Source: Butyricicoccus_A sp945486175
GTDB lineage: Bacteria > Bacillota > Clostridia > Oscillospirales > Butyricicoccaceae
Length of the DNA stretch: 6,676 nucleotides
Reading direction: 5' to 3'
NCBI GenBank assembly: GCA_945829445.1
Contig: CALZUY010000107.1
Span: 1-6,676, forward strand
Shown here piece by piece: positions 1 through 6,255 of this stretch. Numbering within the stretch: the first letter of the stretch is position 1; each line of letters starts with the position of its first letter. Position numbers and translations under genes: made by a program. The notes under the pieces are model-generated. The model was given only the letters and a program-made list of their open reading frames with translations, did no database searches and was not told where the DNA came from.

Positions 1-195
1 ACGACCAATGACAATCTGCTGGAGCGCGGCATCATCACCGACCCGGTGCTGTATGTCGAGAACATCCCGGACAGCCAGATCCGCGGCAAATCCCGCCTGC
101 TGCGCGCACTGCGCGAGCAGCGGGAAAACGGACAGATGCAGGCTGTAACCGGGCAGGATACGCAGACGGGTGCGGCACAGGCCGCACAGCAATAA
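1..195 (+). CDS. Phage portal protein, C-terminal end (partial)
   Basis: An open frame runs from the first base of the window to a TAA at 193-195, giving the last 64 residues of a protein whose start lies to the left. The visible part reads ERGIITDPVLYVENIPDS and then a basic, glutamine-rich helical stretch (RGKSRLLRALREQ). It ends in a low-complexity Gln/Ala tail. A portal protein is expected here because a scaffold and a major capsid gene follow directly, and an 'IPDSQIRGK...LL.AL' ending fits portal tails I know from Firmicutes prophages. Portal proteins form the dodecameric ring at the capsid vertex through which DNA is packaged. The call rests mostly on gene order plus this short tail. 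A different pre-scaffold protein cannot be excluded from 64 residues. Confidence 0.6.
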   Translation, partial: TTNDNLLERGIITDPVLYVENIPDSQIRGKSRLLRALREQRENGQMQAVTGQDTQTGAAQAAQQ

Positions 196-203
196 AAAGG
201 AGG
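196..203 (+). promoter_or_regulatory. Ribosome binding site that fixes the scaffold start
   Basis: AAAGGAGG lies 8 bases before the ATG at 212. The same frame is open further upstream to a GTG at 170, but that codon is inside the portal gene and has no Shine-Dalgarno sequence, so the ATG at 212 is preferred. Confidence 0.85.
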
Positions 204-211
204 CTGATTGT

Positions 212-691
212 ATGCAGAACAAAACCAAAACCGCGCCACAGGCCGGCGCACCGGAGCAGACCGCCGCTGACATGCCGCTGGCTGACAGCGATGAGCAGCT
301 GTATGCGGTGACCGTGGACGGACAGACCATGGAGCTGACGCTGGAACAGCTGATTGCTGCCGCCGAACAGGGGCTTTCCAAAGCCAACAGTGCGGCGCGC
401 CGCGAACAGGCCGCCGGAGAAACGCCGGGCGGCAATGTCTATCAGGCGTTTCTGGATGAATATCCGGACATCCGCCCGGATGAAATCCCATCGGAGGTGT
501 GGGACAGCGCAAACCAGTCGGGTGACCTGCTGGGCGCCTACCGCGTGTATGAGATCCGAAAGCTGCGCGAGGAGCTGGAGGATCTTCGGAAGAATGCGGA
601 CAACCGCCGCATGGATGTCGGTTCCGCGCGTTCGGACGGGGAAACCACCATCACAGACCCCATCATCCTCGCACTGATGGGAAAGGGCTAA
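212..691 (+). CDS. Phage capsid scaffolding protein
   Basis: This 159-residue acidic, helix-rich protein sits between portal and major capsid genes, the usual place of a scaffold. Scaffolds guide capsid protein assembly into the procapsid and leave or are degraded before DNA fills the head. Residues 1-28 are Gln/Ala/Asp-rich and probably disordered. Residues 32-54 carry the pattern VTVDGQTMELTLEQLIAAAEQG, a 'DG..MELTLEQL...G' motif frequent in phage scaffold-like proteins. Residues 75-131 contain FLDEYPDIRPDEIPSEVW and a charged helix (AYRVYEIRKLREELEDLRK) that could form a coiled coil. The C-terminus (VGSARSDGE...DPIILALMGKG) resembles the short capsid-binding tail expected of scaffolds. The start is the ATG with AAAGGAGG 8 bases upstream. 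The gene lies 16 bases after the portal stop. No protease motif is visible, so this is a pure scaffold rather than a protease-scaffold fusion. Role is inferred from position and composition. Confidence 0.75.
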   Translation: MQNKTKTAPQAGAPEQTAADMPLADSDEQLYAVTVDGQTMELTLEQLIAAAEQGLSKANSAARREQAAGETPGGNVYQAFLDEYPDIRPDEIPSEVWDSANQSGDLLGAYRVYEIRKLREELEDLRKNADNRRMDVGSARSDGETTITDPIILALMGKG

Positions 692-704
692 AGGAGGAAC
701 TACT

Positions 705-1757
705 ATGGCAGTAAATTTAGCGACAAAATATTCCAGCCAGATTGCGGAGGTCTTTACCGCAGGCTCATTTATCAAGGGAAAGACATCCAGCTCGTTTGAC
801 CTGACCGGCGTCAAGACACTCAAGGTCTATACGCCGGTGACTGTGCCGGAGGTGGATTACACCCGTGAGGGCCTCAGCCGCTATGGCACTGTGACTGAGA
901 TGCAGGATATCGTGCAGGAACTGAAAATGACACAGGACAAGGCATTCACGCTGACCATCGACAAGGGCAACAACCTCGATCAGAATATGACCAAGAAGGC
1001 GGCTGATATGCTGCGCCTGCAGATCAACGAGCAGTCGACGCCTGCGGCGGACAAATATGCGCTGCGCCGTTTCGCCATGATGGCGGGTACCATCGAAACC
1101 GTCGGCGAGGCACCGACCAGGGACACAATTGTCGAGCTGATCTCCACCGGCGCACAGACACTGGATGACAATCTCGTCCCGGACAGCGACCGCTATGTCT
1201 ATGTCACCAGCGAGGTATACAAGATGATCCGCCTGTCGCCGGAGTTCACCGGCCTGGAGGGTCTCGGCGTCAAGGCGGTCGGCAAGGGCGTGTGCGGTGA
1301 GATTTCCGGACTGAATATTGTGCGTGTGCCCAAGAGCTACATGCCGGATGGCTGCTATTTCCTGATTACGCACAAAAACGCCGTGCTGATGCCGTATAAA
1401 ATTTCTGACGCAAAGGTACACAACGACCCGGTCGGCGTATCCGGTGCGCTGATTGAAGGCCGCCATTACTATGACGCCTTCGTGCTGGGTGCAAAGTCCG
1501 CGGGTGTATATGCGCTTGTGCTCTCGGCAAACAAGCTCTCCACGCCGTCGATTACCATTTCCAGCGGAAGCGCGACCATCAGCAAGCCGACCGGTGCGTC
1601 CGAGGTGCGCTATACCACCGACGGCACCGACCCGCGCTATTCCGACAGTGCAAAGGTGTATTCGTCTGCCATTACCGTGGACACCGGAACGGTTGTGCGT
1701 GCGGCGGCGTTTGCAGATGACAAATTCACCTCTTCGGTTGCCGAAAAGACGGCATAA
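705..1757 (+). CDS. Major capsid protein with C-terminal Ig-like domain
   Basis: The 350-residue product has the length and layout of an HK97-fold major capsid protein of the short-tailed Firmicutes phage type. Residues 1-30 are an N-terminal arm (LATKYSSQIAEVFTAGSF). Residues 31-275 form the core, with an E-loop-like basic and beta-rich part near 35-90 (VKTLKVYTPVTVPEVDYTR), a helical region near 96-155, and a beta-rich segment including YVYVTSEVYKMI and SGLNIVRVPKSYM. The core ends in HYYDAFVLGAKSAGVYAL, a typical capsid core ending. Residues 279-350 are an added domain whose core, VRYTTDGTDPRYS (301-313), matches the chitobiase/beta-hexosaminidase C-terminal (CHB_HEX_C) Ig-like family. AAGGAGG at 691-697 overlaps the scaffold stop and lies 7 bases before the ATG. 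The domain is probably displayed on the outside of the head. Capsid identity is strong; exposure and function of the extra domain are inferred. Confidence 0.88.
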   Translation: MAVNLATKYSSQIAEVFTAGSFIKGKTSSSFDLTGVKTLKVYTPVTVPEVDYTREGLSRYGTVTEMQDIVQELKMTQDKAFTLTIDKGNNLDQNMTKKAADMLRLQINEQSTPAADKYALRRFAMMAGTIETVGEAPTRDTIVELISTGAQTLDDNLVPDSDRYVYVTSEVYKMIRLSPEFTGLEGLGVKAVGKGVCGEISGLNIVRVPKSYMPDGCYFLITHKNAVLMPYKISDAKVHNDPVGVSGALIEGRHYYDAFVLGAKSAGVYALVLSANKLSTPSITISSGSATISKPTGASEVRYTTDGTDPRYSDSAKVYSSAITVDTGTVVRAAAFADDKFTSSVAEKTA

Positions 1758-1770
1758 TACGGCAGAATGC

Positions 1771-1800
1771 GGCAGCCGGGTGCGGATGTGCCCGGCTGTC
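1771..1800 (+). promoter_or_regulatory. Hairpin between capsid and adaptor genes
   Basis: CAGCCGGG (1773-1780) and CCCGGCTG (1791-1798) are perfect inverted arms around a 10-base spacer. A G-U and a G-C pair can extend the stem to 10 bp. It starts 13 bases after the capsid stop. No run of T follows, so it is not a standard intrinsic terminator. It may protect the 3' end of the abundant capsid mRNA or lower expression of the next gene. Function is inference. Confidence 0.6.
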
Positions 1801-1814
1801 CGGCTGACGGACAG

Positions 1815-1822
1815 AAAGGAGG
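1815..1822 (+). promoter_or_regulatory. Ribosome binding site selecting a TTG start
   Basis: AAAGGAGG stands 7 bases before the TTG at 1830. The in-frame ATG at 1767 has no Shine-Dalgarno sequence and would place the hairpin inside the gene. The ATG at 1823 directly after this site is in another frame and meets a stop within ten codons. Confidence 0.75.
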
Positions 1823-1829
1823 ATGCCGA

Positions 1830-2201
1830 TTGACCGGCAGACAAGTATATGAACAGGCGCTGGTCCTGCTCGGCATGGAGCACGACGAGGTGCCGTGGCT
1901 GGAACACATGGCGGTGGGCTGTCTCAATCAGATGCTGGCAGACCGGCTGTATGAGCAGGGTGCGCTGTGCCGCGCACAGGGCAGGGATGCACCCGCTGCC
2001 GCGCCCGTGATGGAGGAATTGGACGAGGAAGTTCCCTATGATGAGCTGTTCGTGCGCGAATGCTTCCCGTATGGGCTCGCGGCGCTGCTCATCGCGGAGG
2101 ATGACCGCACGATGTTCAATTGGCTCATGAGCGAATATGAACGGCGTGCCGCCTATTATGCGCCGTGCACGCTGACAGACCTGCAGGAGGCGGACGAATG
2201 A
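1830..2201 (+). CDS. Probable head-tail adaptor (connector) protein
   Basis: With a TTG start the product is 123 residues, beginning (M)TGRQVYEQALVLLGM. It is acidic and predominantly helical, with a helix near 19-37 (EVPWLEHMAVGCLNQMLADR), an acidic patch with EELDEEVPYDEL near 64-75, and a second helical half ending FNWLMSEYERRAAYYAP. Small helical proteins directly after the major capsid gene commonly bind the portal ring and join it to the tail (gp4 in P22-like phages, gp6/gp15-type adaptors in others). I infer that role from position, size and helical character; I do not see a diagnostic motif. Its stop overlaps the next start by 4 bases (ATGA at 2198-2201), so the two are probably translationally coupled. 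If the ATG at 1767 were used instead, 21 residues unlike a structured N-terminus would be added. Confidence 0.58.
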   Translation: MTGRQVYEQALVLLGMEHDEVPWLEHMAVGCLNQMLADRLYEQGALCRAQGRDAPAAAPVMEELDEEVPYDELFVRECFPYGLAALLIAEDDRTMFNWLMSEYERRAAYYAPCTLTDLQEADE

Positions 2202-3979
2202 GCGCGCCCTATCAGTTTTCCGAAGCGGATGTGGTACAGGAAATTGCTGTCGAACGGTTTGCAGGCGTGGATTTTGCCTCTCATCAGACCAAAGTGGATT
2301 GGGCGCGTTCGCCGGATGCCTGCAACATGATCGCAAATGACACCTTTTTCCCGGTCAAGCGCACGGGCTACCGCAGGGTCGCCAAATTTGACGGCGAAAT
2401 TTTCGGGCTGCACCGGTTTGAAGACGATACGCTGTGCCATGAAGGGAAAAACCTGTGGCGGCTGGAGGACAACGGCGCGCATACAAAGCTGTATGACGAC
2501 ATGAATGAAGGGAAATCGACTTCCTTCCTGATGAACGGAAAGCTGTGGCTGCTCGACGGAAAGACGTATCTCGTCTATGACGGCGAAGCAGCACAGCCGG
2601 TGCGCGACATCGCCTATGTGCCGACGACAACCATCGGCAGTGCGCCGGCGGGAGGAGGCACCAGCCTTGAGGCGGTCAATCTGCTCACTCCGAAACGCAT
2701 CAACACGTTTGTCGGGGACGGCACCAGCAAGGTATTCCAGCTGGATTGCACCGATATCGACGTAGAGAGCACGGAGTGCACGGAATTTTCCATTAAAATG
2801 GTCAATACGGTCACCGGAAGAGTCACATTTGAAGAGGCACCGCCGGATGCGGGCGGACTCGCCAACGTCATTATTTCCTTTGCAAAAACGACTGGGCATC
2901 CCAGCATCGACCGCTGCCGCATCTGCGGGCTGTACGGCGGCAAAAACGATACGCGCGTGTTCCTCTCCGGTAATCCGGACGAGCCCAACTGTGACTGGCA
3001 GTCCGGACTGTATGATCCCACCTATTTTCCGGATACCGGATACACGCGCATCGGCTCGGATGCATCCGAAATCATGGGCTATGCCAGACAGTACGACACG
3101 CAGGTTGTGCTCAAATCCGACGGACAGGATGCAAAGCAGTATCTGCGCACATTCGCGCTGGATGAAAACGACAGGCCGAGCTATCCGTTGCGGCAGGGCG
3201 CAGAGGCCGCAGGCGCTGCGAGCCGGTATGCCATCGATGTGCTTGAAGGTACACCGCTCTACCTCTCGCCGCAGGGCGTGATGGGGATTTTCGGCACAAA
3301 TGTCACCGAATACCGCACAATTGCGGGCATTTCCCAGCGCGTTGACCCGCGGCTGAGCCGGGAACCGATGAAGGATGCCGTGGCGTGTGTCTGGGAGGGC
3401 AAATATTATCTCGCTGTCGGCGGGCACTGCTATGTCGCGGACAGCAGGCAGGTGGAGAACAGCATACCGGAATGGTATTACTGGGACAACATCCCTGCGG
3501 TCTGCTTCCTTGCGGACAGCGTCGATGGGAGACTGTGGTTCGGCACGGCGGACGGGCGTGTCTGCGCTTTCTGCCGGGAAACCGACCCGAATGCCTATCT
3601 CGATGACGGTGTACCGACCTGTGCGCGCTGGACAACGCCGCTTTCCGCGCTGGGCGTATGGAACCGCACGAAAACCATTCTGTCGTGCCGCCCGTTGCTC
3701 ATGCCGTATGGCTATTCGGGTGCGGATATCTGGTATCGCACAGAACATCTGTGCGCGCGCGTCCATTCGGTGGAATTTTCCCAGTTTTCCTTTGCACATA
3801 TGGATTTTTCCCGTTTTTCATTTTTTTCCGCGGCGGCATCCGTACCTGTTCCCGTGCGGCGGCGTGTGCGGCGCGCCTATCTGTTCCAGGTGGTTGTGCG
3901 CAATGACGATGCAGAGCCGTTTGGCCTGCTCGGCATGACACTGCGTTATCAGGTGCGGACGCCCGTGCGGGACCTGTAG
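2198..3979 (+). CDS. Beta-propeller-like tail hub / DNA-stabilisation protein (P22 gp10 position)
   Basis: This 593-residue protein is beta-rich throughout, with many short strand-turn repeats typical of a propeller (GEIFGLHRFEDDTLCHEG, KLWLLDGKTYLVYDG, GKYYLAVGGHCYVAD, GRLWFGTADGRVCAF). A marker stretch at residues 273-282 reads DPTYFPDTGY, preceded by RVFLSGNPDEPNCDW. This pattern, followed by 'IGSDASEIMGYARQYD', is one I associate with tail-associated propeller proteins of Firmicutes short-tailed prophages. In P22, gp10 occupies this position and plugs the portal channel after packaging. No signal peptide or membrane segment is seen, fitting a virion protein. AGGAGG at 2185-2190 is 7 bases before the ATG, which overlaps the adaptor stop. 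Near the C-terminus FSQFSF (527-532) and FSRFSF (537-542) are an internal repeat. An N-terminal in-frame start at 2165 exists but has no ribosome site. The fold is inferred, not calculated. Confidence 0.7.
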   Translation: MSAPYQFSEADVVQEIAVERFAGVDFASHQTKVDWARSPDACNMIANDTFFPVKRTGYRRVAKFDGEIFGLHRFEDDTLCHEGKNLWRLEDNGAHTKLYDDMNEGKSTSFLMNGKLWLLDGKTYLVYDGEAAQPVRDIAYVPTTTIGSAPAGGGTSLEAVNLLTPKRINTFVGDGTSKVFQLDCTDIDVESTECTEFSIKMVNTVTGRVTFEEAPPDAGGLANVIISFAKTTGHPSIDRCRICGLYGGKNDTRVFLSGNPDEPNCDWQSGLYDPTYFPDTGYTRIGSDASEIMGYARQYDTQVVLKSDGQDAKQYLRTFALDENDRPSYPLRQGAEAAGAASRYAIDVLEGTPLYLSPQGVMGIFGTNVTEYRTIAGISQRVDPRLSREPMKDAVACVWEGKYYLAVGGHCYVADSRQVENSIPEWYYWDNIPAVCFLADSVDGRLWFGTADGRVCAFCRETDPNAYLDDGVPTCARWTTPLSALGVWNRTKTILSCRPLLMPYGYSGADIWYRTEHLCARVHSVEFSQFSFAHMDFSRFSFFSAAASVPVPVRRRVRRAYLFQVVVRNDDAEPFGLLGMTLRYQVRTPVRDL

Positions 3980-3994
3980 GAAAGGAGATGAAAT

Positions 3995-4627
3995 ATGGAA
4001 TCGTTGAATATTGAGGAATTGTACCGTGCCGCGGAGCAGAGTCGGCTGAATGCCTTTGAATCTGCGCGGCAGGACAGTCTGAAGCGCCTGCAGAGCAATC
4101 TGGATGACATCGGTGCATCCTACCGCAGCAGTGTGACACAGGCGCAGACCGCCTCGCGCATCTCTGCGCTGGGACAGGAGGAAAAGCTCGCCGCATCCGG
4201 CCTGAGCAGCGGCGGCAGCTATGCCACACCGACCTCCGGCTATACGGAGACTGCCCGTGTGGCGGCGGACAACAACCTGCGCAGCAACCTGAATACCCTG
4301 TCTGCGGCGCGTCTGCAGCAGGAACAGGAGGCGCGCAATGCGAGCAATACGGAAATTGCGCAGGCCAGACAGAGCTATGAAAACAGCGTGTCGGATATCC
4401 GCACACAGATGGCACAGGCGCAGATCAACCAGTACAACGCAGACCGCGAATACAATTACAATGTGAGTACGACGGCATATCAGCAGGCGATGCAGCGCTG
4501 GCAGACCTATGGCGTGGTGCTCCCGGCAGACGCAGCCATTCTCGGCGTCCCGGCAGGCACACGGACCGCATCCAGCGCATACAACAATGCAAAGCTGGCG
4601 CTCGAACGCTGGAAAGCACTGCTCTGA
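3995..4627 (+). CDS. Helical coiled-coil phage protein, possible ejection or tail-needle protein
   Basis: I do not recognise this 210-residue family with certainty. It is rich in Ala, Gln, Asn, Ser and Arg and is almost entirely helical. Residues 1-65 form one long helix (ELYRAAEQSRLNAFESAR and onward). A flexible Gly/Ser patch at about 67-81 (AASGLSSGGSYATPT) separates it from a second long helical part at about 85-170. The C-terminal part reads YGVVLPADAAILGVPAG and ends in a short helix (ALERWKALL). In P22-like order this is the slot after gp10, where the trimeric tail needle gp26 (about 230 residues, coiled coil) sits. Ala/Gln-rich helical proteins are also common among DNA-ejection proteins. 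AAAGGAG at 3981-3987 is 7 bases before the ATG, 15 bases after the previous stop. It is the last gene of the operon, followed at once by a terminator. The gene is real; its role is a guess. Confidence 0.5.
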   Translation: MESLNIEELYRAAEQSRLNAFESARQDSLKRLQSNLDDIGASYRSSVTQAQTASRISALGQEEKLAASGLSSGGSYATPTSGYTETARVAADNNLRSNLNTLSAARLQQEQEARNASNTEIAQARQSYENSVSDIRTQMAQAQINQYNADREYNYNVSTTAYQQAMQRWQTYGVVLPADAAILGVPAGTRTASSAYNNAKLALERWKALL

Positions 4628-4638
4628 GCGAAAAAAAG

Positions 4639-4672
4639 TCCCGCAGAAGGAAGGTTCCTTTTGCGGGATTTT
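4639..4672. terminator. Bidirectional intrinsic terminator
   Basis: The arms TCCCGCAGAAGGAA (4639-4652) and TTCCTTTTGCGGGA (4655-4668) pair over 14 positions with one G-U wobble around a very short loop. TTTT follows on the + strand (4669-4672), and AAAAAAA (4631-4637) gives a U-run for - strand transcription. It therefore ends the phage operon coming from the left and the antiporter transcript coming from the right. Confidence 0.92.
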
Positions 4673-4693
4673 ACTGTGTGTCAAATAGAAAGC

Positions 4694-5890
4694 TCAGGTT
4701 TTGGCAGCTGCGTCCGGCTGTTTGTCGCTCATGACCATCTTCAGCAGAATCGGGGTGATCAGCGTGGTGACAATGACGACCAGAATGACCGGTGCGAACA
4801 GCGTGTCGGGTACCAGGCCGACAGCAGCGCCCTTTTGTGCGACAATCAGCGCGACCTCACCGCGGGATACCATGCCCACGCCGACGCTCAGTGCTTCCTT
4901 GCTTGAAAATTTGCAGAGCTTTGCGCCCAGGCCGCAGCCGATGATCTTGGAGAGAATCGCGATGACCAGCAGCAGCACGGCAAACAGCAGCAGGGCAGGG
5001 GTCAGGCCGGCCAGATTGGTCTTGATGCCGACGCTGGCAAAGAAGACCGGCGCGAACAGCATATACGAACAGATATCGATCTTGCGTGCAACGTAGTCGC
5101 GGATGTTGGACAGGTTGCACAGCAGCAGGCCGGCAAAATATGCGCCGGTGATATCGGCTACACCAAAGAACTGCTCTGCACAGTAGGACAGCAGGAAGCA
5201 GAATGCCAGTGCATAAATAGCGACGCGGCGGTGCATCTTCTTGGCAAACGAGGTGCTCAGATGCTTGAAATACTTGTAAACCAGGAAGCCGACGATGGCG
5301 ATGAAGACAAAGAACAGTACAATCTTCAGCAGTACCATGCCGATCTGTACATCCGGGTTGGTAAAGCTGGAAACGACAGTCAGGACAACAATGCCGAGGA
5401 TATCGTCGATGACGGCGGCGCCGAGGATGGCAGTGCCGACTCTGCCTTTCAGCTTGCCCAGCTCGCGCAGGGTCTCGACCGTGATGCTGACCGAGGTTGC
5501 AGTCAGGATGACGCCGACAAAAATTGCCTTGAGGAAATGCTGCGGATCGCCCTCTCCGTTAAAGAAGACAAGGTACAGCCCCGCGCCGCCCAGCAGCGGA
5601 ACAATGACGCCGGCACAGGCGATGACGAACGATGCCAGACCGGTTTTCTTCAGTTCCTGCAGGTCGGTTTCCAGACCGGCGGCGAACATCAGCATGATGA
5701 CGCCGATTTCACTGATGACGGAAATAAAGCTGTCCTCGATGACGAGGTTCAGAACAGACGGGCCGAGGATCAGGCCGGCGACCAGAGCGCCGACAACCTG
5801 CGGCATTTTGACCTTGCCGGAGGCCAGGCCAAGCACCTTCGTGGACAGAAGGATGATGGCAAGCACGAGAAGAAATGTATAGGATGTCAT
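4694..5890 (-). CDS. CPA2-family Na+/H+ antiporter (membrane)
   Basis: This 398-residue membrane protein belongs to the sodium/proton exchanger family (cation:proton antiporter, CPA2 branch). It has about 12-13 hydrophobic segments. The N-terminus carries MPQVVGALVAGLILGPS, a conserved first-helix motif of the family. TATSVSIT (130-137) is the expected unwound-helix motif, and AVIDDILGI carries the two aspartates D162-D163 that bind the ion and protons in electrogenic NhaA/NapA-type members. K315 lies in a later helix that could match the NapA lysine. GMVSRGEVALIV (339-350) is a family signature. The protein stops soon after its last helix, so it lacks the RCK/TrkA-N regulatory domain of Kef-type transporters (about 600 residues). 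It would exchange Na+ for H+ across the cytoplasmic membrane. The ATG is preceded by AAGGGG (5899-5904) at 8 bases and a strong promoter. It stands alone. Substrate (Na+ or K+) is not proven by the motifs. Confidence 0.93.
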   Translation of the reverse strand: MTSYTFLLVLAIILLSTKVLGLASGKVKMPQVVGALVAGLILGPSVLNLVIEDSFISVISEIGVIMLMFAAGLETDLQELKKTGLASFVIACAGVIVPLLGGAGLYLVFFNGEGDPQHFLKAIFVGVILTATSVSITVETLRELGKLKGRVGTAILGAAVIDDILGIVVLTVVSSFTNPDVQIGMVLLKIVLFFVFIAIVGFLVYKYFKHLSTSFAKKMHRRVAIYALAFCFLLSYCAEQFFGVADITGAYFAGLLLCNLSNIRDYVARKIDICSYMLFAPVFFASVGIKTNLAGLTPALLLFAVLLLVIAILSKIIGCGLGAKLCKFSSKEALSVGVGMVSRGEVALIVAQKGAAVGLVPDTLFAPVILVVIVTTLITPILLKMVMSDKQPDAAAKT

Positions 5891-5963
5891 AAATACAGCC
5901 CCTTCTTTTGATTGATTTTGTGCAAAACGTATAAGGTGTGCGTTTTTTCTCTTCAGTCATAAC

Positions 5964-5992
5964 ATTATATATGGTTTAAGTTCCAAAATCAA
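5964..5992 (-). promoter_or_regulatory. Sigma-A promoter of the antiporter gene
   Basis: On the - strand, TTGATT (5987-5992) and TATAAT (5964-5969) are separated by exactly 17 bases. Transcription would start near 5957, giving a leader of about 67 bases, too short for known large riboswitches. The motif TTTTGGAACTTA lies across the spacer and the edge of the -35 box. Confidence 0.85.
5977..5988 (-). repeat. 12-bp motif TTTTGGAACTTA, copy A (antiporter promoter)
   Basis: The - strand reads TTTTGGAACTTA. The identical 12 bases occur on the + strand at 6542-6553, upstream of the ferredoxin promoter. Here the motif overlaps the -35 box and the spacer, a position where a bound protein would normally repress. 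Whether it binds a protein is unknown. Confidence 0.55.
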
Positions 5993-6217
5993 GAAAGCAA
6001 TTTGGGCTGGATTGTGCGAAAAGCAGACGAAAAAAGTTTCCAATTAACGTGAAAAAAGAAGAAATGACCCTTTTATGCGGTTCTGCGTGCGTCAAAAGGA
6101 AAATAATGTTTTTTATTGTCACGAGTGTTAAAAAGTTGCAAAAAGTTGCGGGTCAACATCGCCCTGCCGGATGTGTTTTTGCCGCATGGAACGGGCTGCT
6201 GCGGCTGGCCTGGCATG
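5993..6217. other. Intergenic stretch upstream of antiporter promoter
   Basis: Together with the leader and the terminators this belongs to a gap of 413 bases (5891-6303) between antiporter and ferredoxin. I see no gene in it. Open frames of about 65-83 codons exist, but they begin at GTG, lack ribosome sites or run through the terminator hairpins. The stretch is AT-rich on the left and GC-richer from about 6150. It holds a perfect 10-bp tandem repeat (6130-6149) and a weak inverted repeat GCCGCA/TGCGGC (6181-6186, 6200-6205). A weak second - strand promoter is possible (TTGACC at 6151-6156), but its -10 box is poor. Confidence 0.5.
6130..6149. repeat. Tandem 10-bp direct repeat AAAAAGTTGC x2
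   Basis: AAAAAGTTGC occurs twice back to back (6130-6139 and 6140-6149), followed by GGGTCAAC. One turn of the helix per unit would place two sites on the same DNA face. It lies about 140 bases upstream of the antiporter promoter. No regulator is known. Confidence 0.7.
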
Positions 6218-6246
6218 AAAAAAACGGGGCGTTTCCCACCGCCCCG
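6218..6246 (-). terminator. Second intrinsic terminator of the ferredoxin transcript
   Basis: Read on the - strand, CGGGGCG and CGCCCCG (6240-6246 and 6225-6231) form a GC-only 7-bp stem with an 8-base loop, followed at once by seven T (6218-6224 as A on the + strand). This is the stronger of two consecutive - strand terminators and shields the antiporter promoter from read-through. Confidence 0.88.
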
Positions 6247-6255
6247 CAAAAGAGA

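Noticed and set aside
765..2336. A 523-codon open frame on the - strand opposite the capsid and adaptor genes
   Set aside because: It crosses three gene boundaries of the + strand operon, and its composition is typical of an antisense shadow.
2156..3799. A 547-codon open frame on the - strand opposite the propeller gene
   Set aside because: It lies wholly antisense to a convincing phage gene, lacks a ribosome site, and its protein is Arg/Cys/Ala-rich without motifs. GC-rich codon usage on the + strand leaves this antisense frame free of stops.
5231..5911. A 226-codon + strand frame opposite the antiporter
   Set aside because: Its Asp/Gln-rich sequence mirrors the hydrophobic codons of the antiporter, which has clear family motifs, a promoter and a ribosome site.
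5709..5960. An 83-codon - strand frame starting in the antiporter leader (MTEEKKRTPYTF), a possible upstream ORF
   Set aside because: Its ATG is only a few bases from the predicted transcript start, it has no ribosome site, and it runs into the antiporter gene in another frame with low-quality sequence.
5891..5960. Riboswitch in the antiporter leader
   Set aside because: The predicted leader is about 67 bases, without extended pairing or a terminator/anti-terminator pair.
6069..6099. CCTTTT / AAAAGG inverted repeat
   Set aside because: Six AT-rich pairs around a 19-base loop are expected by chance here, and no T-run follows.
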